From Bacillota bacterium (lineage in GTDB: Bacteria > Bacillota > Clostridia > Acetivibrionales > JANLFN01), in assembly GCA_023397675.1 (NCBI GenBank), contig JAEWTV010000078.1, positions 1-33,853 of the forward strand: 33,853 nucleotides of DNA. The letters run 5' to 3'. The notes below the pieces were generated by a model, which saw only the letters and a program-made list of their open reading frames with translations, was not told where the DNA came from and made no database searches. Made by a program: the position numbers and the translations under genes. Shown here one piece after another: positions 7,713-15,451 of this stretch (positions are counted from its first letter, which is position 1; every line of letters begins with the position of its first letter).

Positions 7713-8204
7713 ATGAACGGGGTAAATAAGTACGATTACGTTGATGAAGTGCTTGAAAAGTACCAAAATAAAAAATCTGCATTAATTGCTGTACTTCAGG
7801 AAATTCAGAATGAGTATAAGTATTTGCCGGAAGATATGCTGGAACGCGTATCCCGCAAAATGGACATCACTCCTTCAAAAATATTCAGTGTGGCAACCTT
7901 TTATGAGAATTTCTCTCTTGAACCGAAGGGCAAATATATTATTAAAATCTGTGATGGAACAGCTTGTCACGTGAGAAAGTCCATTCCTATTCTGAATGCT
8001 TTAAGAAAAGAACTTAAACTAAGCGATGGGAAACACTCAACGGACGATATGCTGTTTACTCTCGAAACTGTGTCCTGCCTTGGAGCATGCGGATTGGCGC
8101 CTGTTATGACTATAAATGACAAGGTATATGCAAAGATGACACCTGAAGCTGCTCTTAAAGTTATAAACCTGATTAGAAAGGAGAATTCCGATGAGAATAA
8201 ATAA
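7713..8204 (+). CDS. hydC: HydC: NuoE-like [2Fe-2S] subunit of the trimeric [FeFe]-hydrogenase
   Basis: 163 residues, thioredoxin-like NuoE fold. The [2Fe-2S] ligands are Cys80, Cys85, Cys122 and Cys126 (CDGTAC and CLGAC). The N-terminal helical bundle carries LIAVLQEIQNEYKYLPEDML, typical of NuoE/HydC. It transfers electrons within the cytoplasmic HydABC complex that couples NADH and reduced ferredoxin to H2. ATG 7713 sits eight bases after GGAGG; an in-frame ATG at 7692 lies before that site and is unlikely. First gene of the operon, overlapping hydB by 14 bases, behind a Rex-like operator. Confidence 0.92.
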   Translation: MNGVNKYDYVDEVLEKYQNKKSALIAVLQEIQNEYKYLPEDMLERVSRKMDITPSKIFSVATFYENFSLEPKGKYIIKICDGTACHVRKSIPILNALRKELKLSDGKHSTDDMLFTLETVSCLGACGLAPVMTINDKVYAKMTPEAALKVINLIRKENSDENK

Positions 8205-10062
8205 TAGAAAAGAATTTGAGGAATTTTCCGATAGTGTTGCAAAACTTCTTGACAGTCAGAAAAAGAAAGTTCTTGTATGTGCCGGTACAGGCTGTGTTGC
8301 CGGTGGCTCAATAGAAATATTCAATACAATTAAGGCTATGGTTGAAGAAAAGGGACTGCTTGTAGATCTCGAAATGACACACGAGAATAATGGAATCGGA
8401 GTAAAGAAAAGTGGCTGCCATGGTTTCTGTGAAATGGGCCCGCTGGTTAAGATTGAACCTTATAACTACTTATACGTAAAAGTATCAATAGATGACTGCA
8501 GGGAAATCGTTGAAAGGACTTTAATAGAAAATCAGCCTGTTGAAAGGCTTATGTATAGCTTTAATAACACAACCTATGAAACACAGGAAGAAATTCCTTT
8601 CTATAAAAAGCAAACGAGACTTGTGCTAGACCATTGTGGAACAATTGACTCGGAATCTCTAAGAGAATATGTTGCAAAAGGCGGATATGAAACCTTCATA
8701 AAGGTAATAAGTGAAGAAACTCCCGAAGCAGTGTGCAAAACCATTCTGGATTCAAACCTCAGGGGCAGAGGGGGCGGGGGTTATCCGACCGGCAGAAAGT
8801 GGCAGCAGGTTCTCGCACAGAAAAGCAGTGTAAAATATGTTGTCTGCAACGGAGATGAGGGTGACCCGGGTGCATTTATGGACAGAAGCGTTATGGAAGG
8901 AGATCCTCACCGTGTGCTTGAAGGAATGCTGATTGCAGCTTATGCAACTAAAAGCACCGATGGATATATATACGTACGTGCAGAATATCCGCTTGCGGTT
9001 GAAAGATTGAGAATAGCCATTGAACAGGCGAGAGAATATGGTCTTCTTGGCAGTAACATTCTTGGCACAGGGTTTTCGTTTGATATTCAGATAAACAAGG
9101 GAGCGGGAGCTTTCGTATGTGGAGAAGGCAGTGCGCTTACTGCATCCATTGAGGGTGAAAGAGGAATGCCCAGGGTAAAGCCACCGAGAACTGTTGAGAA
9201 AGGTCTTTGGGAGAAACCTACAGTTCTAAATAATGTTGAAACCTTTGCAAATGTCCCTCTGATCATTAAAAATGGCAGTGACTGGTATAAGGCAATCGGA
9301 CCTGAAAAAAGTCCTGGAACAAAGGCGTTTGCGCTGACTGGCAATGTTAATAACACAGGATTGATAGAAGTCCCTATGGGAACAACTTTAAGAGAAATTA
9401 TATTTGATACCGGCGGAGGAATAAGGGAAGAAAAGAATTTCAAGGCAGTCCAGATAGGAGGACCTTCAGGAGGATGCCTTACTGAGGAGCATCTCGATCT
9501 CCCCCTCGATTTTGATTCACTGAAAAAAGCAGGCGCTATGATAGGCTCAGGCGGCCTGGTTGTAATGGATGAAGACACCTGTATGGTTGAAGTGGCAAGA
9601 TATTTTATGAACTTCACCCAGAATGAATCCTGCGGTAAATGTGTACCATGCAGGGAAGGTACTAAGAGAATGCTTGAAATATTGGAAAGAATAGTTTCAG
9701 GTAAGGGAACGGTTGAAGATCTTGAAATGCTTGAAGAGCTGGCTGATACCATAAGCTGTACGGCGTTGTGCGGATTGGGTAAAAGTGCTGCAAGCCCGGT
9801 TATCAGTACTTTAAAGTATTTCAGAGATGAATATATGGCACATGTCGTTGATAAAAAATGTCCTACACATACGTGTAAAGCCTTGAATTCGTTTGTAATC
9901 AGGGAAGCTGCCTGCAAAGGCTGCAGCAAATGTTCAAGAGTCTGTCCGGCAGGGGCTATCAGCGGAAAAGTAAAGCAGCCTTTCACAATAAATCAGACTG
10001 CATGTATAAAATGCGGTGCCTGCATTGAAGCTTGTCCTTTTGCGGCAATAGAGGAGGTGTAA
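8191..10062 (+). CDS. hydB: HydB: NuoF-like NADH/FMN subunit of the trimeric [FeFe]-hydrogenase
   Basis: 623 residues in the HydB order: N-terminal thioredoxin-like [2Fe-2S] domain (Cys30, 35, 76, 80); NuoF core with the NADH/FMN loop GRGGGGYPTGRKW from about residue 190 and NGDEGDPGAFMDR; SLBB region; [4Fe-4S] site at Cys481, 484, 487 and 527; and a C-terminal ferredoxin domain with two CxxCxxC-type clusters (about 566-623). This is the NADH-oxidising and presumed bifurcating subunit of HydABC. AAAGGAG lies before ATG 8191. It overlaps hydC and ends three bases before hydA, so the three are translated as a unit. Confidence 0.94.
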   Translation: MRINNRKEFEEFSDSVAKLLDSQKKKVLVCAGTGCVAGGSIEIFNTIKAMVEEKGLLVDLEMTHENNGIGVKKSGCHGFCEMGPLVKIEPYNYLYVKVSIDDCREIVERTLIENQPVERLMYSFNNTTYETQEEIPFYKKQTRLVLDHCGTIDSESLREYVAKGGYETFIKVISEETPEAVCKTILDSNLRGRGGGGYPTGRKWQQVLAQKSSVKYVVCNGDEGDPGAFMDRSVMEGDPHRVLEGMLIAAYATKSTDGYIYVRAEYPLAVERLRIAIEQAREYGLLGSNILGTGFSFDIQINKGAGAFVCGEGSALTASIEGERGMPRVKPPRTVEKGLWEKPTVLNNVETFANVPLIIKNGSDWYKAIGPEKSPGTKAFALTGNVNNTGLIEVPMGTTLREIIFDTGGGIREEKNFKAVQIGGPSGGCLTEEHLDLPLDFDSLKKAGAMIGSGGLVVMDEDTCMVEVARYFMNFTQNESCGKCVPCREGTKRMLEILERIVSGKGTVEDLEMLEELADTISCTALCGLGKSAASPVISTLKYFRDEYMAHVVDKKCPTHTCKALNSFVIREAACKGCSKCSRVCPAGAISGKVKQPFTINQTACIKCGACIEACPFAAIEEV

Positions 10063-10065
10063 TAA

Positions 10066-11745
10066 ATGGGAAGCATGTTGGTTGACGGACAAAGAGTAGA
10101 ATTTACAGATGAAAAGAATTTACTTGAAGTAGTAAGAAAATGCGGTATTGATCTTCCTACGTTCTGTTACCATTCTGAGCTTAGTGTCTATGGGGCCTGC
10201 AGAATGTGCATGGTTGAGGATAAATGGGGAGGAACTGTCGCTTCATGTTCAACCCCTCCAAAGGACGGAATGGAGATATATACAAATACTGAAAAGCTTA
10301 AAAAGCACAGAAAGATGATTCTTGAGCTTATATTATCAAATCATGACAGGGATTGCACAGCCTGTGAAAAGAACGGAAGATGCAAGCTACAGGAACTGGC
10401 AATACGTTTTGGTATTAAAAACATAAGATTTAAAGATGAAAAGAAGGACTTACCGATAGATGAAAGCAGTGTTTCAATAGTCAGAAACCCTAACAAATGT
10501 ATACTTTGCGGGGACTGTGTAAGAATGTGTGAAGAGGTTCAGGGCGTTGGAGTGCTTGGATTTGCATACCGAGGAGCGAAAATACAGGTAACAACAGCTT
10601 TCAACAAGGCTCTTAACAAGGTGGACTGTGTAAACTGTGGACAGTGCAGAACTGTTTGCCCTACAGGTGCATTAATCATCAAAAAGGATACAGATAGGCT
10701 ATGGAGTGCACTTAACGATAAAAATAAGCGTGTAATTGCACAGATAGCTCCTGCAGTAAGGGTTGCAATAGGTGAGGAGTTTGGTCTTAAGCCTGGTGAG
10801 GTAACAATGGGTAAGATTGTTGCAGCACTAAGGAAGATGGGCTTTGATCAGGTATATGATACTGCTTTGGGAGCAGATCTGACCGTAATTGAAGAAAGCA
10901 AGGAATTTAAAAAGCACCTTGCTTCAGATGATAAAATGCCTTTATTTACTTCCTGCTGCTCCGCATGGGTTAAATTTGTAGAACAAAAATACCCTGAACT
11001 TTTAAGTCACATTTCTTCATGCATGTCACCAATGCAAATGTTCGGGGCAGTTATAAAAGAACAGTTCAAGAATATGAAGGAAGCAGACAACAATGAAAAT
11101 GTTGTTGTAGCCATAATGCCGTGTACTGCAAAAAAATACGAAGCACTAAGGCCTGAAAACTGCAAGGACGGAGAATATGATGTAGATATGGTAATAACGA
11201 CCCAGGAGCTTGCAATGATGATTAAAGAGCAGGGTATACTATTCAACGGACTTGAAGATGAAGCACTTGATATGCCGTTCGGCCTTGCAAGCGGCGCCGG
11301 AGTGATATTTGGCGTAAGTGGTGGTGTAGCTGAAGCTGTTTTAAGGCACTGCAGCAGCGATAAATCCGTAACAAGCCTAAAAGACCTTGCATTTACCGGA
11401 GTACGCGGCATGAATGGCGTAAAAGAAGCTGAATTTGATTTGGATGGCAGGAAAATAAACATCGCTGTAGTTCACGGACTTAAGAATACTGATAATCTTC
11501 TTAAATCCATTATAAACGGTGAGAAGCACTATGACTTTGTAGAAGTCATGGCATGCCCCGGAGGCTGTATAGGAGGAGCAGGACAACCAATAATACAGTC
11601 TGTAGGCGACAGGGTGAAAAGGGCTAAGGGAATATACAAGGCCGATAGTGTTTCAGCAATCAAGAGATCCGAAGAAAATCCTGCTATTGTTGCATTATAC
11701 AGCGGTATTCTAAAGCGTGACCATGAACTACTCCATAGAAAATAA
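10066..11745 (+). CDS. hydA: HydA: catalytic [FeFe]-hydrogenase subunit
   Basis: 559 residues. From the N-terminus: [2Fe-2S] ferredoxin domain (CRMC and neighbours), a His-Cys3 [4Fe-4S] site (HDRDCTACEKNGRC), two classical [4Fe-4S] clusters (CILCGDCVRMC, CVNCGQCRTVC), then the H-cluster domain. The three signatures are TSCCSAW (Cys297 proton relay, Cys298 cluster ligand), MPCTAKKYE, and EVMACPGGCIGG. L1 has Ser where many enzymes have Pro (TSCCPxW). All catalytic cysteines are present, so it should make or consume H2. The length is that of a HydA without the additional C-terminal [2Fe-2S] domain of the Thermotoga type. Third gene of the Rex-type operon. Confidence 0.95.
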   Translation: MGSMLVDGQRVEFTDEKNLLEVVRKCGIDLPTFCYHSELSVYGACRMCMVEDKWGGTVASCSTPPKDGMEIYTNTEKLKKHRKMILELILSNHDRDCTACEKNGRCKLQELAIRFGIKNIRFKDEKKDLPIDESSVSIVRNPNKCILCGDCVRMCEEVQGVGVLGFAYRGAKIQVTTAFNKALNKVDCVNCGQCRTVCPTGALIIKKDTDRLWSALNDKNKRVIAQIAPAVRVAIGEEFGLKPGEVTMGKIVAALRKMGFDQVYDTALGADLTVIEESKEFKKHLASDDKMPLFTSCCSAWVKFVEQKYPELLSHISSCMSPMQMFGAVIKEQFKNMKEADNNENVVVAIMPCTAKKYEALRPENCKDGEYDVDMVITTQELAMMIKEQGILFNGLEDEALDMPFGLASGAGVIFGVSGGVAEAVLRHCSSDKSVTSLKDLAFTGVRGMNGVKEAEFDLDGRKINIAVVHGLKNTDNLLKSIINGEKHYDFVEVMACPGGCIGGAGQPIIQSVGDRVKRAKGIYKADSVSAIKRSEENPAIVALYSGILKRDHELLHRK

Positions 11746-11760
11746 AGGCGGGAGGCGGCT

Positions 11761-12015
11761 ATGATGATTAATATTTATATATGCGTGGGAAGTGCCTGCC
11801 ATTTAAAGGGATCCTACAATATCATCAATCAGATGCAGGACATAATCAATGAAAAGAAGCTTAATGACAAGGTGGTTATAAAAGCTGCTCTGTGTCTTGG
11901 AAAGTGTACCAGTGCAGTATCTGTCAAGGTTGAGGATGAAGAAGTAATCTCCCTTTCCATAGGGAGTGTAAGAGATTTTTTTGAAAAGAATATTATTCCA
12001 AGGCTTAATTCTTAA
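11761..12015 (+). CDS. Small thioredoxin-like [2Fe-2S] ferredoxin in the hyd operon
   Basis: 84 residues. CVGSACH near the start and CLGKC about 35 residues later form a NuoE-type [2Fe-2S] site (C-x4-C ... C-x3-C). It is therefore a free-standing version of the HydC/HydB N-terminal ferredoxin domain. GGGAGG precedes ATG 11761, 15 bases after hydA. It could be an extra electron carrier for the hydrogenase or for the sensory hydrogenase downstream; this is inference from position. Confidence 0.8.
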   Translation: MMINIYICVGSACHLKGSYNIINQMQDIINEKKLNDKVVIKAALCLGKCTSAVSVKVEDEEVISLSIGSVRDFFEKNIIPRLNS

Positions 12016-12037
12016 TTATTATTGGGAGGGCGACAAA

Positions 12038-12316
12038 ATGGAGAACTGTGAATACTGTAACTATTTCTTAGGTGAAAAAAAAGGTTCTGATGGTTTATTT
12101 AAAAAGGCTTTATGTACCTTTACAAATACGCTGCTATACATGAATGCAGATAAAATAAACGCTGAATACCCATGCAGGAACGTAAGCTACCAAAGCTATC
12201 TGGAAAGAAAGCAAAAACAGGAAAGTATTCCTGTCCAGAAAGTTAATGATATTAAATTTGTATATAACAAGGCACATCCGGTACCTGAAAGAATAAGGTC
12301 AAAAGCTGTTTTATAA
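12038..12316 (+). CDS. Small Cys-containing protein (92 aa), unknown, in the hyd operon
   Basis: 92 residues starting at ATG 12038 after GGGAGG. The N-terminus has CEYCNYF, then single cysteines near positions 26 and 46 (ALCTF, YPCRN), a possible metal-binding set of four, and a basic C-terminal half. I do not recognise a family. It follows the small ferredoxin by 22 bases, so it is probably cotranscribed with hydCBA, and may be a maturation or partner protein. Confidence 0.7.
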   Translation: MENCEYCNYFLGEKKGSDGLFKKALCTFTNTLLYMNADKINAEYPCRNVSYQSYLERKQKQESIPVQKVNDIKFVYNKAHPVPERIRSKAVL

Positions 12317-12357
12317 AATATCAGCCTCGGAAGGAAATTAAATATATTCTTAACAAG

Positions 12358-12375
12358 TGGTTAATATTTTAACAA
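12358..12375. promoter_or_regulatory. Rex operator-like palindrome, distal copy, upstream of the sensory hydrogenase
   Basis: TGGTTAATATTTTAACAA matches TTGTTAA-N4-TTAACAA with one mismatch. It lies about 75 bases upstream of the likely -35 box (12434-12439). Confidence 0.6.
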
Positions 12376-12433
12376 AGCAACTGAGAAGCCTTAAAATTAA
12401 GGGTATATGGGCACATTTGATATAGATGCTGCT

Positions 12434-12463
12434 TTGACAGAGATAAAGAAAAAGGTTTACAAT
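12434..12463 (+). promoter_or_regulatory. Promoter of the sensory hydrogenase - phosphatase pair
   Basis: TTGACA (12434-12439), an 18-base spacer and TACAAT (12458-12463). The proximal Rex-like site begins four bases after the -10 box, over the expected transcription start. Confidence 0.6.
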
Positions 12464-12466
12464 AAA

Positions 12467-12486
12467 ATTGTTAAGTAAATAACAAT
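12467..12486. promoter_or_regulatory. Rex operator-like palindrome, proximal copy
   Basis: ATTGTTAAGTAAATAACAAT is a near-perfect palindrome containing TTGTTAA-N4-ATAACAA. It sits over the predicted start of transcription and 22 bases before ATG 12509, where bound Rex would block the polymerase. Confidence 0.75.
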
Positions 12487-12508
12487 ATTAGATTGAGATG
12501 ATAATAAT

Positions 12509-14230
12509 ATGAGCATAATTCAATTCAAGGAAGCAAACTGCAAGAACTGCTACAAGTGCATACGAAGTTGTCCTGTTAAAGCAATTGCTTTTGTGAATGA
12601 TCAGGCCCGTATTGTTGAGGATGACTGCATGCTTTGCGGAAATTGCCTTACCGTTTGTCCTCAGAATGCAAAGGTAGTCAAAAGTGAGCTTGATATTGTC
12701 AAAGGGTTTCTAAAGAAAAAGGAAAAAGTATATGTAAGCCTTGCACCATCATTTATATCAGCTTTTGAAAGTATAGATGAAAATTGGTTGTATGCAGCGC
12801 TGAAAAGACTTGGATTTACCTACATTGAAGAAACAGCGGTTGGAGCTGCGCAGGTATCAAAACGATATGACAGGCTCATTTCCGAAAATAAAATGAAAAA
12901 TATTATTTCTACTGCTTGCCCATCCATTACACTGTTGGTGCAAAAATATTACCCTGAACTGATAGATCAGCTTGCTCCGGTAGTTTCACCCATGATTGCA
13001 CATGCAAAAATGCTTCGGGAAACCTTTGGACCAAGAATCAAAGTAGTTTTCATCGGCCCTTGCCTTTCAAAAAAAGATGAGTGCAAGGACTTACAGAACA
13101 ACAATGTAATTGACTCGGTGTTAACCTTTGATGAGCTTGATACCTGGCTTAGCGAGGAAGGAATAGATGAGAATACCGATTTATCGGAAGAAATAAAGGG
13201 AGTAAGAGAATTAAAGTCAAGAATTTATCCTTTGCCGGGAGGGATACTTAAGACACTTGAAAATCGTTCAAGCAGGAATTATCAATGTGTAACGGTTGAT
13301 GGTGTTGAAAGGTGTCTTAAAATACTTGATTCAATAAAAAACGATGGTCTGGAAAAATACTTCATAGAAATGAATAGCTGCTCAGGAGGATGTATTGGAG
13401 GACCTTGCATGAGGCAAATCAAAGGCGGAATACTCGAAGCAAGGGCGCGGATTCTGTCATACTTCAAAAGAGGACTTAAAAATGAAAAGATCGTAAGCTC
13501 GGAAGATGTAAAAATCGATATGAAAAAAGTGTTTTTTGATCTTTCGAAAAAAGAGGAAATGCCATCTGAAGCTGCTATACAGGCTATATTGAACAGCATA
13601 GGAAAGTTTACAAGTGATAAGGAACTTAACTGCGGAGCATGTGGTTATTCAAGTTGTAGGGACAAGGCCGCAGCTGTTTATCAAAATAAGGCGCAGCTTC
13701 ATATGTGTTTGCCTTATATGCGTGAAAGGGCCGAATCCTTGTCAAACCTTATAATCAATACGACACCAAATGCTATTTTCGCACTGAATGAAAAGCTTTT
13801 TATCCAGGAAGCAAATTTATCGGCTAGAAAGATTTTTGGAATTGACAATCTGGAGCTCCCGGGTCACAGCATATTTGAAATACTGGAGTGTGAAGATTTT
13901 CAGAATGTAGTAGAGGACAGGCAGAACATTTATGATAAGAAATTCTATTATGAGAAATATGACATCACTGTTAAACAGTCAATTATTTATGTACCTGAGC
14001 AGAATATAGTGGTAGCCATTATTCAGGACATAACAGATGAACAGAAGAGGATTGAACAATTACACCAGGTCAGGGAACAAAATGTGGAGCTTGCCCAGAA
14101 AGTTATAGAAAAACAGATGAGAGTTGCACAGGAAATTGCCAGCCTGCTTGGTGAAACAACAGCAGAAACAAAAGTAGCTTTAACAAAGCTCAAAAAATCC
14201 ATCATATCGGAAATGGGTGAGCCAGGATGA
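12509..14230 (+). CDS. Sensory [FeFe]-hydrogenase with PAS domain (group C type, HydS/HsfB-like)
   Basis: 573 residues: two [4Fe-4S] ferredoxin motifs at about 10-70, a hydrogenase H-domain at about 75-320, a four-cysteine Fe-S module (Cys375, 378, 383 and a later Cys near 400), a PAS domain at about 415-520, and a C-terminal coiled coil. H-cluster ligands are present (Cys137, Cys185, Cys291, Cys295), but the proton-relay Cys of catalytic enzymes is Ala136 (STACPS rather than TSCCP). That change is typical of putative H2-sensing group C enzymes, which are slow catalysts. The stop codon overlaps the phosphatase start (ATGA), so sensor and output are coupled. Rex-like sites lie upstream. Likely cytoplasmic H2/redox sensor. 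Confidence 0.88.
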   Translation: MSIIQFKEANCKNCYKCIRSCPVKAIAFVNDQARIVEDDCMLCGNCLTVCPQNAKVVKSELDIVKGFLKKKEKVYVSLAPSFISAFESIDENWLYAALKRLGFTYIEETAVGAAQVSKRYDRLISENKMKNIISTACPSITLLVQKYYPELIDQLAPVVSPMIAHAKMLRETFGPRIKVVFIGPCLSKKDECKDLQNNNVIDSVLTFDELDTWLSEEGIDENTDLSEEIKGVRELKSRIYPLPGGILKTLENRSSRNYQCVTVDGVERCLKILDSIKNDGLEKYFIEMNSCSGGCIGGPCMRQIKGGILEARARILSYFKRGLKNEKIVSSEDVKIDMKKVFFDLSKKEEMPSEAAIQAILNSIGKFTSDKELNCGACGYSSCRDKAAAVYQNKAQLHMCLPYMRERAESLSNLIINTTPNAIFALNEKLFIQEANLSARKIFGIDNLELPGHSIFEILECEDFQNVVEDRQNIYDKKFYYEKYDITVKQSIIYVPEQNIVVAIIQDITDEQKRIEQLHQVREQNVELAQKVIEKQMRVAQEIASLLGETTAETKVALTKLKKSIISEMGEPG

Positions 14231-15399
14231 GCTTATATATAGATACGGGTTACGAAAGCTTAAACAAATATAAGGAAGAGCTTTGTGGAGATAAGGTAGA
14301 AGTAATAAGGAATGAAAATTCGGTAGTTGTAGTTCTTGCAGATGGACTTGGGAGCGGAGTTAAGGCAAATATTCTTTCAACTCTAACCTCAAAAATAATA
14401 GGCACGATGATGGTTAACGGCTTGAGTATTGATGAAGCGGTAGAAACTATTGCAAATACACTTCCCGTTTGTCAGGAAAGAGGAATAGCATATTCAACAT
14501 TCTCAATACTTCAGATATTTGATACGGGAGAAGGCTATCTTGTTGAATTTGATTGCCCTTCAGTATTCAGGCTAAGAAAAGGAAAAGCAAAAGATGCTCC
14601 GAGTACTATAAGGGAAATAGGCGGTAAAAAAATAATTGAAAGCCGATTTACAGTGGCACCAGAGGATATATTCATAATGGTTAGCGACGGTGTTATCCAC
14701 GCTGGAATCGGGCATACACTCAATCTTGGATGGCAGTGGGACAATGTTTTGGAGTATATTCAAAGAACCTACAAGAAGGATATGTCGGCAAAATCAATAA
14801 CCAAACTGCTGCTTTCAGCTTGTGACAGCCTTTACCACCATGAGCCGGGCGATGATACCACTGTAGTAACAGTCAGCATTAAAAAGCCTGTAAAGCTAAG
14901 TATAATGGTGGGACCACCAATTGATGACACTGATGACAAGTCAGTTGTAACAAACTTTATTAATTTGGAAGGCAGTAAGGTAGTTTGTGGAGGTACAACT
15001 TCACAGATTGTTGCAAGGGAATTGGGAAGGGAAATCAAAACAAATTTCAACTATTATAACCCAAGCATCCCCCCAACAGCAGAAATAGAAGGCATCAGTC
15101 TTACTACTGAAGGAATACTTACACTACGCAAAACACTTGATTATATAAGAGATTGCCAGGCTTCAGACAGTACCATGCAGGACTTTTTAAACCTTAATAA
15201 GAAGGATGGAGCGTCGAGGCTGGCAAAAATGCTGCTCGAAGAAAGCACAAACATACATTTTATTGTCGGACGGGCTATGAATCCGGCACATCAGAATCCT
15301 GAATTTCCTTTGAATCTCAGCCTTAAGCTAAAGCTTGTTGAAGAAATTGCCGCATTGCTGATAAATATGGGCAAGAAGGTAAGCGTTGAATACCATTAA
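14227..15399 (+). CDS. SpoIIE/PP2C-type serine phosphatase, output partner of the sensory hydrogenase
   Basis: 390 residues. The PP2C/SpoIIE metal-site motifs are ADGLGSG (Asp39), VSDGV (Asp154) and GDDTTVV (Asp209/Asp210), all intact. The phosphatase domain covers about 1-220. A further 170-residue C-terminal region (KLSIMVGPPIDDTDDKSVV onward), which I do not recognise, could be a regulatory or target-binding domain. No membrane segments. Translation is coupled to the sensory hydrogenase by a 4-base overlap. In published classifications group C3 sensory hydrogenases are paired with such phosphatases. The phosphoprotein substrate is not in the window (no anti-sigma or STAS partner seen). Confidence 0.85.
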   Translation: MSLYIDTGYESLNKYKEELCGDKVEVIRNENSVVVVLADGLGSGVKANILSTLTSKIIGTMMVNGLSIDEAVETIANTLPVCQERGIAYSTFSILQIFDTGEGYLVEFDCPSVFRLRKGKAKDAPSTIREIGGKKIIESRFTVAPEDIFIMVSDGVIHAGIGHTLNLGWQWDNVLEYIQRTYKKDMSAKSITKLLLSACDSLYHHEPGDDTTVVTVSIKKPVKLSIMVGPPIDDTDDKSVVTNFINLEGSKVVCGGTTSQIVARELGREIKTNFNYYNPSIPPTAEIEGISLTTEGILTLRKTLDYIRDCQASDSTMQDFLNLNKKDGASRLAKMLLEESTNIHFIVGRAMNPAHQNPEFPLNLSLKLKLVEEIAALLINMGKKVSVEYH

Positions 15400-15413
15400 A
15401 TTTATATACTAAA

Positions 15414-15431
15414 GTGTTAAAAAAATAACAA
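15414..15431. promoter_or_regulatory. Rex operator-like palindrome upstream of adhE
   Basis: GTGTTAAAAAAATAACAA matches TTGTTAA-N4-TTAACAA at all but two positions. It lies in the 52-base gap before adhE, just downstream of a -10-like TATACT (15405-15410). adhE is a classical Rex target in clostridia. Confidence 0.65.
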
Positions 15432-15451
15432 TGTGTGAGGAGATGATCTAT

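Noticed and set aside
9087..9986. 299-codon open frame on the minus strand inside hydB
   Set aside because: Antiparallel shadow of the strongly supported hydB coding sequence, with no ribosome binding site or domain features.
12407..12478. 23-codon open frame (MGTFDIDAALTEIKKKVYNK...) before the sensory hydrogenase
   Set aside because: No good ribosome binding site, and it spans the predicted promoter and part of the Rex-like operator; more likely chance, though a leader peptide cannot be excluded.
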